A DNA stretch of 64,000 bases from positions 434,001 through 498,000 of the forward strand of contig JADGEL010000001.1 in assembly GCA_016744415.1 (NCBI GenBank). Reading direction: 5' to 3'. Below, piece after piece: positions 1 through 9,140 of this stretch. How positions within the stretch are numbered: the stretch's first letter is position 1; each line of letters begins with the position of its first letter. The DNA is from Flavobacteriaceae bacterium. GTDB lineage: Bacteria; Bacteroidota; Bacteroidia; Flavobacteriales; Flavobacteriaceae. The notes under the pieces are model-generated. The model saw only the letters and a list, made by a program, of their open reading frames with translations, ran no database searches and was not told the DNA's origin. A program made the position numbers and the translations under genes.

Positions 1-25
1 TTAGAAGTTTTGAATAAAATATAGC

Positions 26-883
26 ATGGAGAACAGCCATTTTAAAAACTTATCAGTATTAATTCTTGCCTCTTTATTTATTAGCACTTCAGGTGTTTTA
101 GGTAAATTCATTGATTTACCAACGCCAGTAATTATTTGGGGGCGGTGCTTTGTGGGGATGATAGCCCTTTCCATATATTGTAAGGTTCAAGGTATAGAAA
201 TTTTACGTTTATCAAAAAAAGAACGCTTTCCTTTTTTCTTAAGTGCTCTATTTTTAGGAGCACATTGGATTACTTATTTCTATTCATTAAAAGCTTCAAA
301 TGTTGCTATCGGAATGCTTTCACTATTTACTTTTCCAGTACTAACAGCATTATTAGAACCATTATTTGGAAAGGAGAAATTCAAACCAATTCATATTTTG
401 TTGGGATGCTTAATATTACTGGGCATTTATATTTTAGCTCCAGATTTAGATTTTGAAAATTCGCATGTCAAAGGAATTCTCTTAGGATTATTATCTGCGC
501 TATTTTATGCAGTTCGTATTCTTATTTTAAAACGATATACCCACAAATACGATGGGTCTATGTTGATGCTCTTTCAACTAGTAATTTTATCTGTTGTATT
601 GATTCCTGTACTATTCTCATTTGATATCTCGGGTATTAAAACGCAATACCCTTATGTGCTGCTTTTGGGATTATTAACCACCGCTATCGGTCATACTTTA
701 TTTGTAAAAAGTCTAAAACATTTTACAGCAGCCACAGCAAGCATTATTGGAAGTGTTCAACCCATTTTTGGAATCATCATTGCGTTTTTGTTCTTATCAG
801 AAATCCCAACGTTAAATACTGTTTTTGGAGGATTGTTGATTCTCGCTACGGTAGTTATTGAAAGTGTGATGGCAAGAAACTAG
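26..883 (+). CDS. EamA-family (DMT superfamily) transporter
   Basis: Inner-membrane transporter of 285 residues, the usual length for a ten-helix DMT permease. Two EamA repeats are visible, about residues 10-135 and 150-280, each with five hydrophobic helices. The first repeat carries the conserved stretch around AHWITYFYSLKAS and the second carries GHTLFVKSLKHFTAATASI, both typical of YdcZ/RhaT-like exporters. The substrate cannot be told from sequence; relatives export amino acids, purines or other metabolites. It ends just before the promoter of the bacilliredoxin gene, so the two are probably separate transcripts. The upstream region is cut by the window start. Family assignment is firm; substrate unknown. 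Confidence 0.85.
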   Translation: MENSHFKNLSVLILASLFISTSGVLGKFIDLPTPVIIWGRCFVGMIALSIYCKVQGIEILRLSKKERFPFFLSALFLGAHWITYFYSLKASNVAIGMLSLFTFPVLTALLEPLFGKEKFKPIHILLGCLILLGIYILAPDLDFENSHVKGILLGLLSALFYAVRILILKRYTHKYDGSMLMLFQLVILSVVLIPVLFSFDISGIKTQYPYVLLLGLLTTAIGHTLFVKSLKHFTAATASIIGSVQPIFGIIIAFLFLSEIPTLNTVFGGLLILATVVIESVMARN

Positions 884-888
884 TGTGT

Positions 889-916
889 TTGACATTTGAA
901 AAAAATTGTATCTTTG
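889..916 (+). promoter_or_regulatory. Bacteroidota-type promoter of the bacilliredoxin gene
   Basis: TTG (889-891), a 17-base spacer, then TATCTTTG (909-916) match the flavobacterial -33/-7 pattern TTG...TAnnTTTG. It starts only 6 bases after the previous stop codon and predicts transcription beginning about 20 bases before the ATG at 939. Confidence 0.7.
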
Positions 917-938
917 CATCCAATTTAAAACACAAATT

Positions 939-1349
939 ATGTATCCAGAAGAATTAGTAAAGCCAATGCGTTCAGAACTTGAAAATGCTGGTTTTACATC
1001 ATTACATACAACCGATGAAGTAGATGTAGCAATAGCAAAAGAAGGAACAACACTAGTTGTTGTGAATTCTGTTTGCGGTTGTGCCGCAGGTACAGCAAGA
1101 CCAGGAGCTATTGCTTCTTTAGGTTTCGATAAAACACCAACTAATTTAGTAACTGTATTTGCAGGAGTTGATGGCGAAGCAACAAATAAGGCAAGAGAAT
1201 TTATGATTCCTTTCCCTCCATCTTCACCTTCAATGGCATTGTTTAAAGATGGGCAATTGGTGCACATGTTAGAGCGTCATCATATTGAAGGCCGATCAGC
1301 TCAAGACATTGCAGGAAACTTAGCAGGAGCTTACGATGAATTTTGCTAA
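939..1349 (+). CDS. BrxA/BrxB family bacilliredoxin (YphP/YqiW family)
   Basis: Small thioredoxin-fold protein of 136 residues that in Bacillus removes bacillithiol from S-bacillithiolated proteins. The family signature Cys-Gly-Cys is at residues 46-48 (C46, C48), followed by the conserved AAGTARPGA region. The ATG at 939 is preferred over an upstream alternative at 906 because the family begins with MYPEELV-like sequence and because the upstream start would overlap the -7 promoter element. A strong terminator follows, so this is probably a single-gene transcript. Flavobacteria often carry this family; whether bacillithiol is the partner thiol here is inferred, not shown. Confidence 0.9.
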   Translation: MYPEELVKPMRSELENAGFTSLHTTDEVDVAIAKEGTTLVVVNSVCGCAAGTARPGAIASLGFDKTPTNLVTVFAGVDGEATNKAREFMIPFPPSSPSMALFKDGQLVHMLERHHIEGRSAQDIAGNLAGAYDEFC

Positions 1350-1384
1350 CCCTTCTTAAAAGGAAAAGTTTAAATAAAAATTAG

Positions 1385-1420
1385 AATCCGTTCATTTAAT
1401 TGAACGGATTTTTTATTTTT
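1385..1420 (+). terminator. Rho-independent terminator after the bacilliredoxin gene
   Basis: A perfect 10-bp stem (AATCCGTTCA at 1385-1394 with TGAACGGATT at 1401-1410) closes a 6-base loop and runs into a T-rich tract. It lies directly between the bacilliredoxin stop and the next ATG. Confidence 0.9.
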
Positions 1421-1425
1421 AACCT

Positions 1426-2091
1426 ATGGATAATACTCAACAAAAAACAATCGATAATACAATTTTGTTTGTCAAAAAAACTTTAGAAAATGCTGAAGGC
1501 GGTCATGATTGGTTTCATATAGAACGTGTTTATAAAAATGCTAAACTCATTTCTAAAACCGAAAATGTTGATGATTTTATCGTTGCTCTTGGTGCTTTAT
1601 TACATGATATCGCCGATGCAAAATTTTATGATGGTGACGAAACCATAGGTCCAAAAATGGCAAGTAAATTTTTAGAATCTCAGCATGTTGAAAAGTTAGT
1701 CATTGATCATGTTGTGAATATTATCAATCATATTTCTTATAAAAATTCCTTGAATACTTCTGGTGACAAATGGACATCACCTGAGTTAGAAGTTGTTCAA
1801 GATGCTGATAGATTAGATGCAATTGGCGCTATCGGAATAGCACGTTGTTTTAACTATGGTGGGTTTAAAAATAGACAACTTTACAATCCTGAAATTCATC
1901 CAAATCTAAGCATGGATAAAGAAAATTATAAAAAATCTGATTCACCAACTATTAATCATTTTTATGAAAAACTATTGTTGCTCAAAGATAAAATGAATAC
2001 TAAAACTGGATCTCGAATTTCGGTAAATAGACATCAATTTATGGAGCAGTATTTAGAACAATTTTATGCTGAATGGGATGGTATTAAATAA
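1426..2091 (+). CDS. HD-domain hydrolase, YedJ/YpgQ-like
   Basis: Soluble metal-dependent phosphohydrolase of 221 residues. Metal-binding residues of the HD domain are in place: H27 in GGHDWFHIERV, the H60-D61 doublet in ALLHDIADA, and the distal Asp cluster D126/D128 in QDADRLDAIGA. This arrangement is typical of E. coli YedJ and B. subtilis YpgQ; YpgQ is reported to act as a (d)NTP pyrophosphohydrolase. It begins 16 bases after the preceding terminator's stem and ends convergent with the SDR gene, 8 bases away, with no clear terminator. The exact substrate is unknown. Confidence 0.85.
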   Translation: MDNTQQKTIDNTILFVKKTLENAEGGHDWFHIERVYKNAKLISKTENVDDFIVALGALLHDIADAKFYDGDETIGPKMASKFLESQHVEKLVIDHVVNIINHISYKNSLNTSGDKWTSPELEVVQDADRLDAIGAIGIARCFNYGGFKNRQLYNPEIHPNLSMDKENYKKSDSPTINHFYEKLLLLKDKMNTKTGSRISVNRHQFMEQYLEQFYAEWDGIK

Positions 2092-2099
2092 AAAATAAA

Positions 2100-2891
2100 T
2101 TACTTATTTACATTCCTAACAAGTTTTGCTAGCAACTTTGGAAAAAATCGTTTTAAGTATACACTCAAAGTTTCTTTTGCTCCAGCAATTACAACTTCAT
2201 TTTTTCGTTTTTCAATCGCTCTAATTAATTTTTTAGCAAATACATCTGTAGGCAAACCTTTTTCTAAATCAGAATCACCCGAGTTTTGTTTTGACCCATT
2301 ACCCACCAAAGCATTGTGTGCTAAGTTTGTTTGTACATAACCAGGAAGCACTAAAGTCACCGCAATATTGTATTTAAAAACTTCGGAACGCAAGCTGTCA
2401 AAAAAACCATGAAGCGCATGTTTTGAAGCAGAATATGAGGTGCGCTGTGGTGTTGCAACTTTCCCTGTAATACTTGTAATCGACACAAAATGTCCAGAAT
2501 TATTTGTAATAAAATGTGGAAGAATACCTTTTGATAATGCCATCGACCCCATATAATTAATATCCATAATTCGCTTGTCTACAGAAATATCAGTATCAAT
2601 TGCTAAAGCTCTTTGGCTAATTCCTCCATTATTTAAAAGGATGTCAATCTTTCCAAATTGAAAAATGGCAGAAGTAACAGCAGTATCCAAGTTTGTATAG
2701 TCTTCCAAATCTAAGGCTACAATTTTTACATTATCAGGAATTGCACATAAATTTTTAACGGCTTCTAAGCTTTCTTTTTTACGTGATGAGATAATAATCT
2801 TTGCTCCTAGTTTTGAGAATTCTAAAGCAAGTGCTTTCCCAATTCCAGAAGATGCACCGGTAATCCAAATAACTTTATTTTTAAAATTCAT
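2100..2891 (-). CDS. Short-chain dehydrogenase/reductase (SDR) family oxidoreductase
   Basis: NAD(P)-dependent Rossmann-fold oxidoreductase of 263 residues. The cofactor motif TGASSGIG is at residues 11-18, the NNGG variant of the NNAG motif is at 87-90, and the catalytic YxxxK is Y153-SAS-K157, with a Ser in the SITSITG strand before it. The NNGG form and a basic C-terminus with a hydrophobic stretch recall the DHRS7-like SDR subgroup, many of which act on lipid-like substrates; that resemblance is an inference. It is divergent from the TlpA-like gene, sharing an 81-base upstream region. Substrate unknown. Confidence 0.85.
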   Translation of the reverse strand: MNFKNKVIWITGASSGIGKALALEFSKLGAKIIISSRKKESLEAVKNLCAIPDNVKIVALDLEDYTNLDTAVTSAIFQFGKIDILLNNGGISQRALAIDTDISVDKRIMDINYMGSMALSKGILPHFITNNSGHFVSITSITGKVATPQRTSYSASKHALHGFFDSLRSEVFKYNIAVTLVLPGYVQTNLAHNALVGNGSKQNSGDSDLEKGLPTDVFAKKLIRAIEKRKNEVVIAGAKETLSVYLKRFFPKLLAKLVRNVNK

Positions 2892-2904
2892 TTAACGTAA
2901 ATTT

Positions 2905-2936
2905 TTGGCAAATTAATCAATTTAACTGTACTTTTG
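2905..2936 (+). promoter_or_regulatory. Bacteroidota-type promoter of the TlpA-like gene
   Basis: TTG (2905-2907), a 21-base spacer and TACTTTTG (2929-2936) fit the TTG...TAnnTTTG pattern, about 37 bases before the ATG at 2973. Confidence 0.55.
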
Positions 2937-2972
2937 GTTTGATTTTAGTGATGATATTTTTAAAACGTATGG

Positions 2973-4307
2973 ATGCTTAAAAAACTAATACTACTACTAT
3001 TTATTGCAACACTTTCTGTAAATGCACAAGACACTATTCGTGTAAAAATAAATCCAGTAGGACAATTTAAAAAAGTGATGGTTTACTCCGTTGTTGGTGC
3101 AAGTCAAAAATATATTGCAAATGCTTCTTTGGTTGATGGTGCGTTTAAAATAGTCATACCAAAAGGAAGCACATCAGGAATGTACCGTTTGTATTTTGAT
3201 GTAAACAATGGCTATTTTGATTTTATTTACAATCAAGAGCCGGTATCATTTACTTTTGATGCTGATGCGCCTGAAATCTCTGCTGTGTTTGATGTTTCAG
3301 AAGAAAATAAAGTATATCAATCCTATTTAAATTCCATTCAGACCCAGCAATACAAGGTTGATTCTATTCAATATGCCTATTTTAATCCAGATCAAAAGCC
3401 AACTTTAATTGGGCAATATGCAACAGCATTAAATAACTTATATGAACTGCAAGAATCTTTTGAAAAAGCAGCTGAGGGTAAGATGGCATTTGAATTTATT
3501 AAGTCTAATGAGAAATATTATCATCCCGAAATAATTACTACGCCACAAGAATATTTAGAAATAACAAAAACACATTTTTTTGATTACATCGATTTTTATA
3601 ATCAACATTTAATGCAATCTTCTTTTTTTGTTGATAAGGCAATAGAGTATGTTTTTTATATGAATAGTGCCGAGGATAAACAAATTGATACTCGACTAAA
3701 AAAGAAGGCAATTGAAAAAAACATGTTAAAGGTTGAGGCTAATTTTAAACCAAAAAGTGAAATTTTAAACTCGTTAATTTATGCATTTGCAAGTCAGCAG
3801 AATGTTGAAATGACGCATTTTGTCTTAGATGAATATTATGAAAAGCTTCCAGAAGAATTTAAAAGCGAGAAGTTTGTCAACCAAATAAAAGCAATAATAA
3901 AAACAGCTATTGGTGTTGTTGCTCCTGAGATTACTTGGCAAGAAGGAGGAGTTGAAATGAAGTTGTCAGATTTATCATTGGCCCAAAATTATGTCTTAGT
4001 TTTTTGGAGTACAGGTTGTTCACATTGCCTTATTGAAATTCCTAAACTATATGATTTTACTTCTAAATTTAGCAATGTAAAAGTGGTGGCCGTTGCTTTA
4101 GAAGAAAATGATGGTGATTATTCAGAATATGCCAAATCAATGCCAGATTGGATTCATGTTTTGGGATTAGATAAATGGGAAAACATCTATGTAGAAATGT
4201 ATGAAATTACTTCTACACCAACATATTTAGTTTTAGATGCTGATAAAAAAATTATTGCAAAGCCAGCTACTTTAGAAGAATTAGAGCAATATTTTCGTGG
4301 CTATTAA
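2973..4307 (+). CDS. TlpA-like thioredoxin-fold protein, exported
   Basis: Secreted or periplasmic protein of 444 residues with a cleavable signal peptide (about residues 1-19, ending LSVNAQ). Residues 20-320 form an unassigned N-terminal region like those that precede the redox domain in many Bacteroidota TlpA proteins. The C-terminal thioredoxin-like domain (about 315-444) carries a CSHC redox motif, C349-S-H-C352, in FWSTGCSHC, and a conserved cis-Pro context (TSTPTYLV) later. It probably acts as a periplasmic thiol-disulfide reductase or isomerase; partner proteins are unknown. Its 3' end overlaps the convergent yraN gene by 4 bases, so no terminator separates them. Confidence 0.8.
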   Translation: MLKKLILLLFIATLSVNAQDTIRVKINPVGQFKKVMVYSVVGASQKYIANASLVDGAFKIVIPKGSTSGMYRLYFDVNNGYFDFIYNQEPVSFTFDADAPEISAVFDVSEENKVYQSYLNSIQTQQYKVDSIQYAYFNPDQKPTLIGQYATALNNLYELQESFEKAAEGKMAFEFIKSNEKYYHPEIITTPQEYLEITKTHFFDYIDFYNQHLMQSSFFVDKAIEYVFYMNSAEDKQIDTRLKKKAIEKNMLKVEANFKPKSEILNSLIYAFASQQNVEMTHFVLDEYYEKLPEEFKSEKFVNQIKAIIKTAIGVVAPEITWQEGGVEMKLSDLSLAQNYVLVFWSTGCSHCLIEIPKLYDFTSKFSNVKVVAVALEENDGDYSEYAKSMPDWIHVLGLDKWENIYVEMYEITSTPTYLVLDADKKIIAKPATLEELEQYFRGY

Positions 4308-4663
4308 AAATACAAAAAGGCATCTTCTAAATGTTCAATTTTAAAAGCCTTTTTATTTTGAAGAATAGCAATAATATCAAATCGAACTTCTACATCCAAA
4401 TCTTTCGAAACCACATATTCATTCATAGCCATAACCAGCAATTTGATTTTCTTTTTAGTAATAAAATTTTGTGGATCTCCAAAATAATCTGATGATCTAG
4501 TTTTAACTTCAACAGCTACTATAGTGTTTTCCTTTTGAGCAATAATATCAACCTCTGCTTTTAAATATCTCCAATTTTTATCACGAATAGTATAGTTTTT
4601 TTTAATCAAATAATCAATAGCCATTTGTTCACCCTGTTTCCCTAATTCGTTATGTTGTGCCAT
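4304..4663 (-). CDS. YraN family protein (UPF0102)
   Basis: Conserved bacterial protein of 119 residues, the normal family length. It has the restriction-endonuclease-like fold signature: an N-terminal Glu in GKQGEQMAIDYL, then EVDIIAQ and VAVEVKTRSS, matching the E...D...ExK pattern of PD-(D/E)XK nucleases. Its biological role is not settled; some homologues are linked to natural transformation or DNA repair. It lies 18 bases downstream of the LD-carboxypeptidase gene on the same strand, a pairing common in flavobacteria, so the two are probably cotranscribed. Confidence 0.9.
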   Translation of the reverse strand: MAQHNELGKQGEQMAIDYLIKKNYTIRDKNWRYLKAEVDIIAQKENTIVAVEVKTRSSDYFGDPQNFITKKKIKLLVMAMNEYVVSKDLDVEVRFDIIAILQNKKAFKIEHLEDAFLYF

Positions 4664-4681
4664 AATATAAATTATTCTGTA

Positions 4682-5671
4682 TTACTCAAAAACAAGTTTG
4701 GCTTTTTTATCTTTTACTTTCAATTTAATAGTTGCTCCTATGATCAAAGCACGATTGTCATCAACATGTCCTGCAGGGAAATTAAATACAACAGGAAAAT
4801 CAGTTCCTTCAACTGCTTCCAAAACAATTTCTTCTAAGGTTAATCCAAATGTATTGCCCTCATTCTTCTTCAATCTAAAATCACCAACAATCAAACCTTC
4901 GCAGTTTTTAAAGTAGCCAGCCCTTTTAAGGCTAATCATCATTCTATCGATATGATATAAAGCTTCACCAACATCCTCAATAAATAAGATTTTACCATCG
5001 GTGCTAAGCGAAGCATCAGACCCCAACATGCTATAAAGAATTGATAAATTACCGCCAACTAATTGTCCTTCAGAATTTCCGATTCGATTATTTTCTGATG
5101 CTACTAACTTATATTTTAACTTTTTCCCAAATAATACTTGATGCAAAGTTTTGATGGATTCAGATTGAACTGGATTCTCCAAATCTAAAGTTATAGGCAT
5201 TTGTCCGTGGATTGTTTGATACCCCAAATTGTGAATTTTATTGTGTAAAACAGTAACATCAGAATAACCCACTACCCATTTTGGGTATTGTTTAAATTTT
5301 GTAAAGTCTAACTCATCTACAATTCTGACCAATCCATATCCACCTCTAGCACTCCAAATCATTTTAATATTTGGGTTGTCCAACCCTTTTTGCAAATCTT
5401 CTAAACGCTGTGCATCAGTTCCTGCAAAAGTGTTGTGTTTTGAATATAAGTGATTGCCATAGGTCACCACCAATCCCCATTTATTTGCCAATTCAACTCC
5501 CGCTTTAATAGCATCATAATCCTTAATTTTTCCTGCAGGTGCAAGAATTAAAATAGTATCTCCTTTTTTAAGATGTGGTGGTTGAATGCTGTTTTTTAGC
5601 GACGGAAAATTCGATCCAAAAGTAAATTGTACTAGAAAAAAAAATACAATTATGAGCGTAAATTTTTGCAT
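4682..5671 (-). CDS. LD-carboxypeptidase (peptidase family S66)
   Basis: Murein-recycling enzyme of 329 residues that removes the terminal D-alanine from L,D-linked tetrapeptides. The S66 triad is visible: S137 in GYSDVT, E232 in FIEDVGE and H302 in FPAGHVDDN. The ATG at 5671 is preferred over in-frame starts up to 5752 because it places a normal signal peptide (MQKFTLIIVFFFL onward) at the N-terminus. The upstream alternatives add a basic non-conserved extension. The signal peptide suggests a periplasmic enzyme, whereas E. coli LdcA is cytoplasmic. It is probably cotranscribed with yraN. Confidence 0.87.
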   Translation of the reverse strand: MQKFTLIIVFFFLVQFTFGSNFPSLKNSIQPPHLKKGDTILILAPAGKIKDYDAIKAGVELANKWGLVVTYGNHLYSKHNTFAGTDAQRLEDLQKGLDNPNIKMIWSARGGYGLVRIVDELDFTKFKQYPKWVVGYSDVTVLHNKIHNLGYQTIHGQMPITLDLENPVQSESIKTLHQVLFGKKLKYKLVASENNRIGNSEGQLVGGNLSILYSMLGSDASLSTDGKILFIEDVGEALYHIDRMMISLKRAGYFKNCEGLIVGDFRLKKNEGNTFGLTLEEIVLEAVEGTDFPVVFNFPAGHVDDNRALIIGATIKLKVKDKKAKLVFE

Positions 5672-5763
5672 AATAAATAGTGGTTTCGAGTTACTCTTGT
5701 AAAAATACATTTTTAATCTCAAACAAAGTCTAAGTGTTATTTTAGTCATCAAAAAGGAATGAG

Positions 5764-5771
5764 TATTTTTG
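5764..5771 (+). promoter_or_regulatory. -7 element (TATTTTTG), candidate metG promoter
   Basis: An exact TAnnTTTG match upstream of metG. No convincing TTG lies at the right distance. If used, the metG mRNA has a leader of roughly 95 bases containing the inverted repeat at 5789-5840. Confidence 0.4.
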
Positions 5772-5788
5772 CGAAACCTTATTAAAGA

Positions 5789-5840
5789 TTCGACTACGCT
5801 AGACTAGACAATAATTTGCATCTTTTCTAGCGCAGTCGAG
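5789..5840. repeat. REP-like inverted repeat in the metG leader
   Basis: Two 15-base arms, TTCGACTACGCTAGA (5789-5803) and TCTAGCGCAGTCGAG (5826-5840), are complementary at 13 of 15 positions across a 22-base spacer. The sequence belongs to the family of short TCGACT-type repeats scattered in flavobacterial genomes; a related half-element lies at 61484-61510. Confidence 0.7.
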
Positions 5841-5868
5841 AAGTTGAAAACTCTAAAAACATATTTCA

Positions 5869-7923
5869 GTGAGCAGATATACAATCACCGCAGCATTACC
5901 TTATACTAATGGCCCCGTCCATATTGGGCATTTGGCAGGAGTCTATGTACCAGCCGATATTTACACACGCTATTTACGTCAAAAAGGACATGATGTTGCT
6001 TTTGTTTGTGGCTCTGATGAACATGGAGTTCCCATTACTTTGAAAGCAAAAAAAGAAGGAATTACTCCTCAACAGGTCGTTGATAAATACCATGCTATTA
6101 TCAAAAATTCTTTTGCTGATTTCGGAATTAGTTTTGATAATTACTCACGTACTTCTGCAAAAGTTCATCATGATACTGCTTCAGAATTTTTTAAAAATTT
6201 GTATGAAAACGGAAAGTTTATAGAAGAAGTTTCTGAGCAATTATATGATGCGGAAGCTAACCAGTTTTTAGCAGATAGATTTGTAGTTGGCACTTGCCCA
6301 AAATGTGGTAATGAAGAAAGTTATGGTGATCAGTGTGAAGTTTGTGGAACAAGTCACAATGGTACAGATTTAATCAATCCAAAATCTGCAATTACAGGAA
6401 ATGTTCCTTCACTTAAAGAAACAAAACACTGGTTTTTACCTTTAGATGAATATGAAACTTGGTTACGAGAGTGGATTGTTGTAGGACACAAGAATGACTG
6501 GAAAAGTAATGTATTGGGTCAAGTAAAATCTTGGCTAGATGACGGGTTACGTCCAAGGGCAGTAACAAGAGATTTAGACTGGGGCATTCCAGTACCGGTA
6601 AAAGGAGCAGATGGAAAAGTATTGTATGTGTGGTTCGATGCACCTATAGGGTATATTTCGTCTACCAAAGAATGGGCAAAAGAAAATGGAAAAGATTGGG
6701 AGCCTTATTGGAAAGATAAAGGCACAAAATTGGTGCATTTTATAGGGAAAGACAACATCGTTTTTCACTGTATTATTTTTCCTGCAATGTTAAAAGCAGA
6801 AGGAAATTATATTTTACCTGATAATGTTCCAGCCAATGAGTTTTTGAATTTGGAGGGTAATAAAATATCAACCTCAAAAAATTGGGCGGTTTGGTTACAT
6901 GAGTATTTAGAAGATTTTCCAGAAAAGCAAGATGTATTGCGTTATGCCTTAACTGCAAGTGCACCTGAGACCAAAGACAATGATTTTACTTGGAAAGATT
7001 TTCAAACTCGTAACAATAGTGAGTTGGTAGCAATTTTTGGAAACTTTATCAATCGCGTTGTCGTGTTGACAAACAAATATTATTCTGGTGTTGTACCAAC
7101 ACCAAATGAATTTTCTGAGTTAGATGTAGCTACTTTAGAAAAAATAAAAGAGTATCCAAGCATTGTTGCAAACTCCATCGAGCGTTATCGATTTAGAGAG
7201 GCTTTATCGGAACTGATAAATTTAGCGCGCCTCGGAAATAAATATTTGGCTGATGAAGAACCTTGGAAGGTTATCAAGCTTGATGAAGAGCGCGTAAAAA
7301 CTGTGATGTATGTTGCCTTACAAATTGCATCAGCATTGGCAACTTTGTCTGAGCCATTTTTACCCTTTACTTCAGATAAATTGAAAAAAATTCTGAATAT
7401 CAATTCGAGTGGAATTGAGAACTCATGGAATGATATTTCAACTAAAGATATGTTGCTTTCATTAAATCATCAGATTGGGAAAGCAGAATTGTTATTTGCT
7501 AAAATTGAAGATAAAGAAATTCAAGTACAGTTAGATAAATTGGAAGCTACAAAACTTGCCAATGAAAACACTAACAAAACTATTGATCCTCAAAAAGACA
7601 CCATTACTTTTGATGATTTTACTAAATTAGATATCCGAATTGGCACCATTTTAGAAGCCGAAAAAGTTCCTAAAACAAAAAAGCTATTAAAACTTAAAGT
7701 TGATGTTGGATTGGATACCAGAACTATTGTTAGTGGAATTGCAGAAAGTTTTAAACCAGAAGAAATAATTGGTCAACGTGTAAGTGTATTGGTAAATTTA
7801 GCACCTAGAACTTTACGTGGTGTTGAAAGTCAAGGCATGATTTTAATGACAGATACCACCGATGGTAAATTAGCTTTTATCGAGCCAGAAAGAGAAGTGA
7901 ATAACGGGGAAAATGTAAGTTAA
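5869..7923 (+). CDS. metG: Methionyl-tRNA synthetase
   Basis: Class I aminoacyl-tRNA synthetase of 684 residues that charges tRNA-Met. The HIGH signature is H18-I-G-H21, the KMSKS-like loop is K332-ISTS-336, and a zinc-binding knuckle (CPKCG...CEVCG) sits in the connective domain near residues 144-165. The C-terminal ~110 residues (from [13 protein letters not shown]) form the EMAP/Trbp111-type tRNA-binding domain used for dimerisation. The start codon is GTG (5869-5871), chosen because translation then begins directly with the conserved [15 protein letters not shown] block. It is read divergently from the LD-carboxypeptidase gene. Confidence 0.97.
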   Translation: MSRYTITAALPYTNGPVHIGHLAGVYVPADIYTRYLRQKGHDVAFVCGSDEHGVPITLKAKKEGITPQQVVDKYHAIIKNSFADFGISFDNYSRTSAKVHHDTASEFFKNLYENGKFIEEVSEQLYDAEANQFLADRFVVGTCPKCGNEESYGDQCEVCGTSHNGTDLINPKSAITGNVPSLKETKHWFLPLDEYETWLREWIVVGHKNDWKSNVLGQVKSWLDDGLRPRAVTRDLDWGIPVPVKGADGKVLYVWFDAPIGYISSTKEWAKENGKDWEPYWKDKGTKLVHFIGKDNIVFHCIIFPAMLKAEGNYILPDNVPANEFLNLEGNKISTSKNWAVWLHEYLEDFPEKQDVLRYALTASAPETKDNDFTWKDFQTRNNSELVAIFGNFINRVVVLTNKYYSGVVPTPNEFSELDVATLEKIKEYPSIVANSIERYRFREALSELINLARLGNKYLADEEPWKVIKLDEERVKTVMYVALQIASALATLSEPFLPFTSDKLKKILNINSSGIENSWNDISTKDMLLSLNHQIGKAELLFAKIEDKEIQVQLDKLEATKLANENTNKTIDPQKDTITFDDFTKLDIRIGTILEAEKVPKTKKLLKLKVDVGLDTRTIVSGIAESFKPEEIIGQRVSVLVNLAPRTLRGVESQGMILMTDTTDGKLAFIEPEREVNNGENVS

Positions 7924-8071
7924 ACATTTTTCATAATCAATAATATTACACTCTGGACACGTTCGGGGTTTTTTATGTTTAAATGCCTGGAAAAGTCGAA
8001 TTGATTTTGAATGGTTAAAATTAGATTCATTCGTTCCCTTTTTTTTGTTAGTTTTGAATAAAATATATTTT

Positions 8072-9013
8072 ATGGAAGAAAGTAATTATAAAAAAATTCA
8101 AAGATGGAGCTTTGCCAATATGGTCTGGATTTTATTAATTATCTCCTTATTATTGATGTTGGTAATTTATTTAGACTGGGTTAAGGATGCTAAATTACTT
8201 GATTTACTTGAAAAGATTAGTTTAGCTATTTTGTCTTCTGGTATCTTTGCAGCAGTATTAAAGTCTATTCAGTTTACAGGATTGTTTAAGGAAGAAATTG
8301 AAAAAGTAATATTAGGTACTGATTTTGTTAAAAACAGAAGAGATTTGCCACAATTATGGAAAACAATTTCTAAGACTATTTATAAAAGGAAGTTCCCAAA
8401 TATTAGCGAAGACTTGGAAAACCTCATTTTAGATACATATTTTCCTACTAATGAAGATTACTATTATGAGGATTATATTGTTACTATAAATATTGAAGAA
8501 ATCAATAATGATTTCGAAATAATATATACTCAAACATGTAAATATAAAGTCGTATTAGATAAAGATGTGGATGAAATTGAACTATCTCTTGAAACAGCAA
8601 TAAGTCAAGAAGAAGACTCATCCGAAATAATTAATAAGTTGGAGTATTTTACTATTGACGGAAAGGAAGCAGAAACTAAAGAGGATGAAAGTACAAAAAG
8701 CAATCCTAAAATATCAAAATACCTAATCCCGATAAAAGGGAATGGTCCGTTTGAAATACATTCAAAATTTAATAGAAGGTATTCATTGAAAAACGAAAAT
8801 TATAAGCTTTTTAGAATGAAACGGTTTACTAAAAACATGGAACTCGTTATTAGTTATCCAGAAAATGTATGTGTTTCTTTTTTTAATATAGGATTAGTTA
8901 ATAGTTTTACTCAACAACATGTTGAAATTAATAATCAAATTAGCAGAAGTCATAAAAATGATATAATTTTGCCCCACCAAGGATTTGGTATGAGTTTTGA
9001 ATTAAAAAGATAG
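8072..9013 (+). CDS. Unknown protein with two N-terminal membrane segments
   Basis: I do not recognise this 313-residue protein. Two hydrophobic segments are visible near the N-terminus (WILLIISLLLMLVIYL and a second around ISLAILSSGIFAAVL), followed by about 250 soluble, acidic and probably beta-rich residues with a low-complexity Glu/Ser stretch near the middle. The ATG at 8072 is chosen over an in-frame start at 8045 because it gives MEESNYKK directly before the first helix. The gene stands alone between metG and tex, with a 12-codon reading frame and a strong palindromic terminator downstream. Its lineage-specific look and isolated setting suggest an accessory gene; function unknown. Confidence 0.7.
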   Translation: MEESNYKKIQRWSFANMVWILLIISLLLMLVIYLDWVKDAKLLDLLEKISLAILSSGIFAAVLKSIQFTGLFKEEIEKVILGTDFVKNRRDLPQLWKTISKTIYKRKFPNISEDLENLILDTYFPTNEDYYYEDYIVTINIEEINNDFEIIYTQTCKYKVVLDKDVDEIELSLETAISQEEDSSEIINKLEYFTIDGKEAETKEDESTKSNPKISKYLIPIKGNGPFEIHSKFNRRYSLKNENYKLFRMKRFTKNMELVISYPENVCVSFFNIGLVNSFTQQHVEINNQISRSHKNDIILPHQGFGMSFELKR

Positions 9014-9077
9014 AAAAATTAGTAATGTTTAAAAATAATTGTTATTATTGAGCGTTATTAAATAAAACCAAGAAAAC

Positions 9078-9116
9078 ATGAAAGAAAACAAAAGAGGAAT
9101 AGACGAATTATCTTAA
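9078..9116 (+). CDS. Possible 12-codon peptide or gene remnant
   Basis: An ATG preceded by an A-rich stretch opens a frame encoding MKENKRGIDELS and then TAA, about 25 bases before a strong palindromic terminator. It could be the start of a gene whose body has been deleted, a short leader peptide, or chance. Only the reading frame is directly visible. Confidence 0.2.
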   Translation: MKENKRGIDELS

Positions 9117-9140
9117 TTATTTATTAACTTTTTAAAACAT

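Noticed and set aside
812-1267. 151-codon minus-strand frame over the bacilliredoxin gene
   Set aside because: Shadow of a conserved gene; composition is not protein-like.
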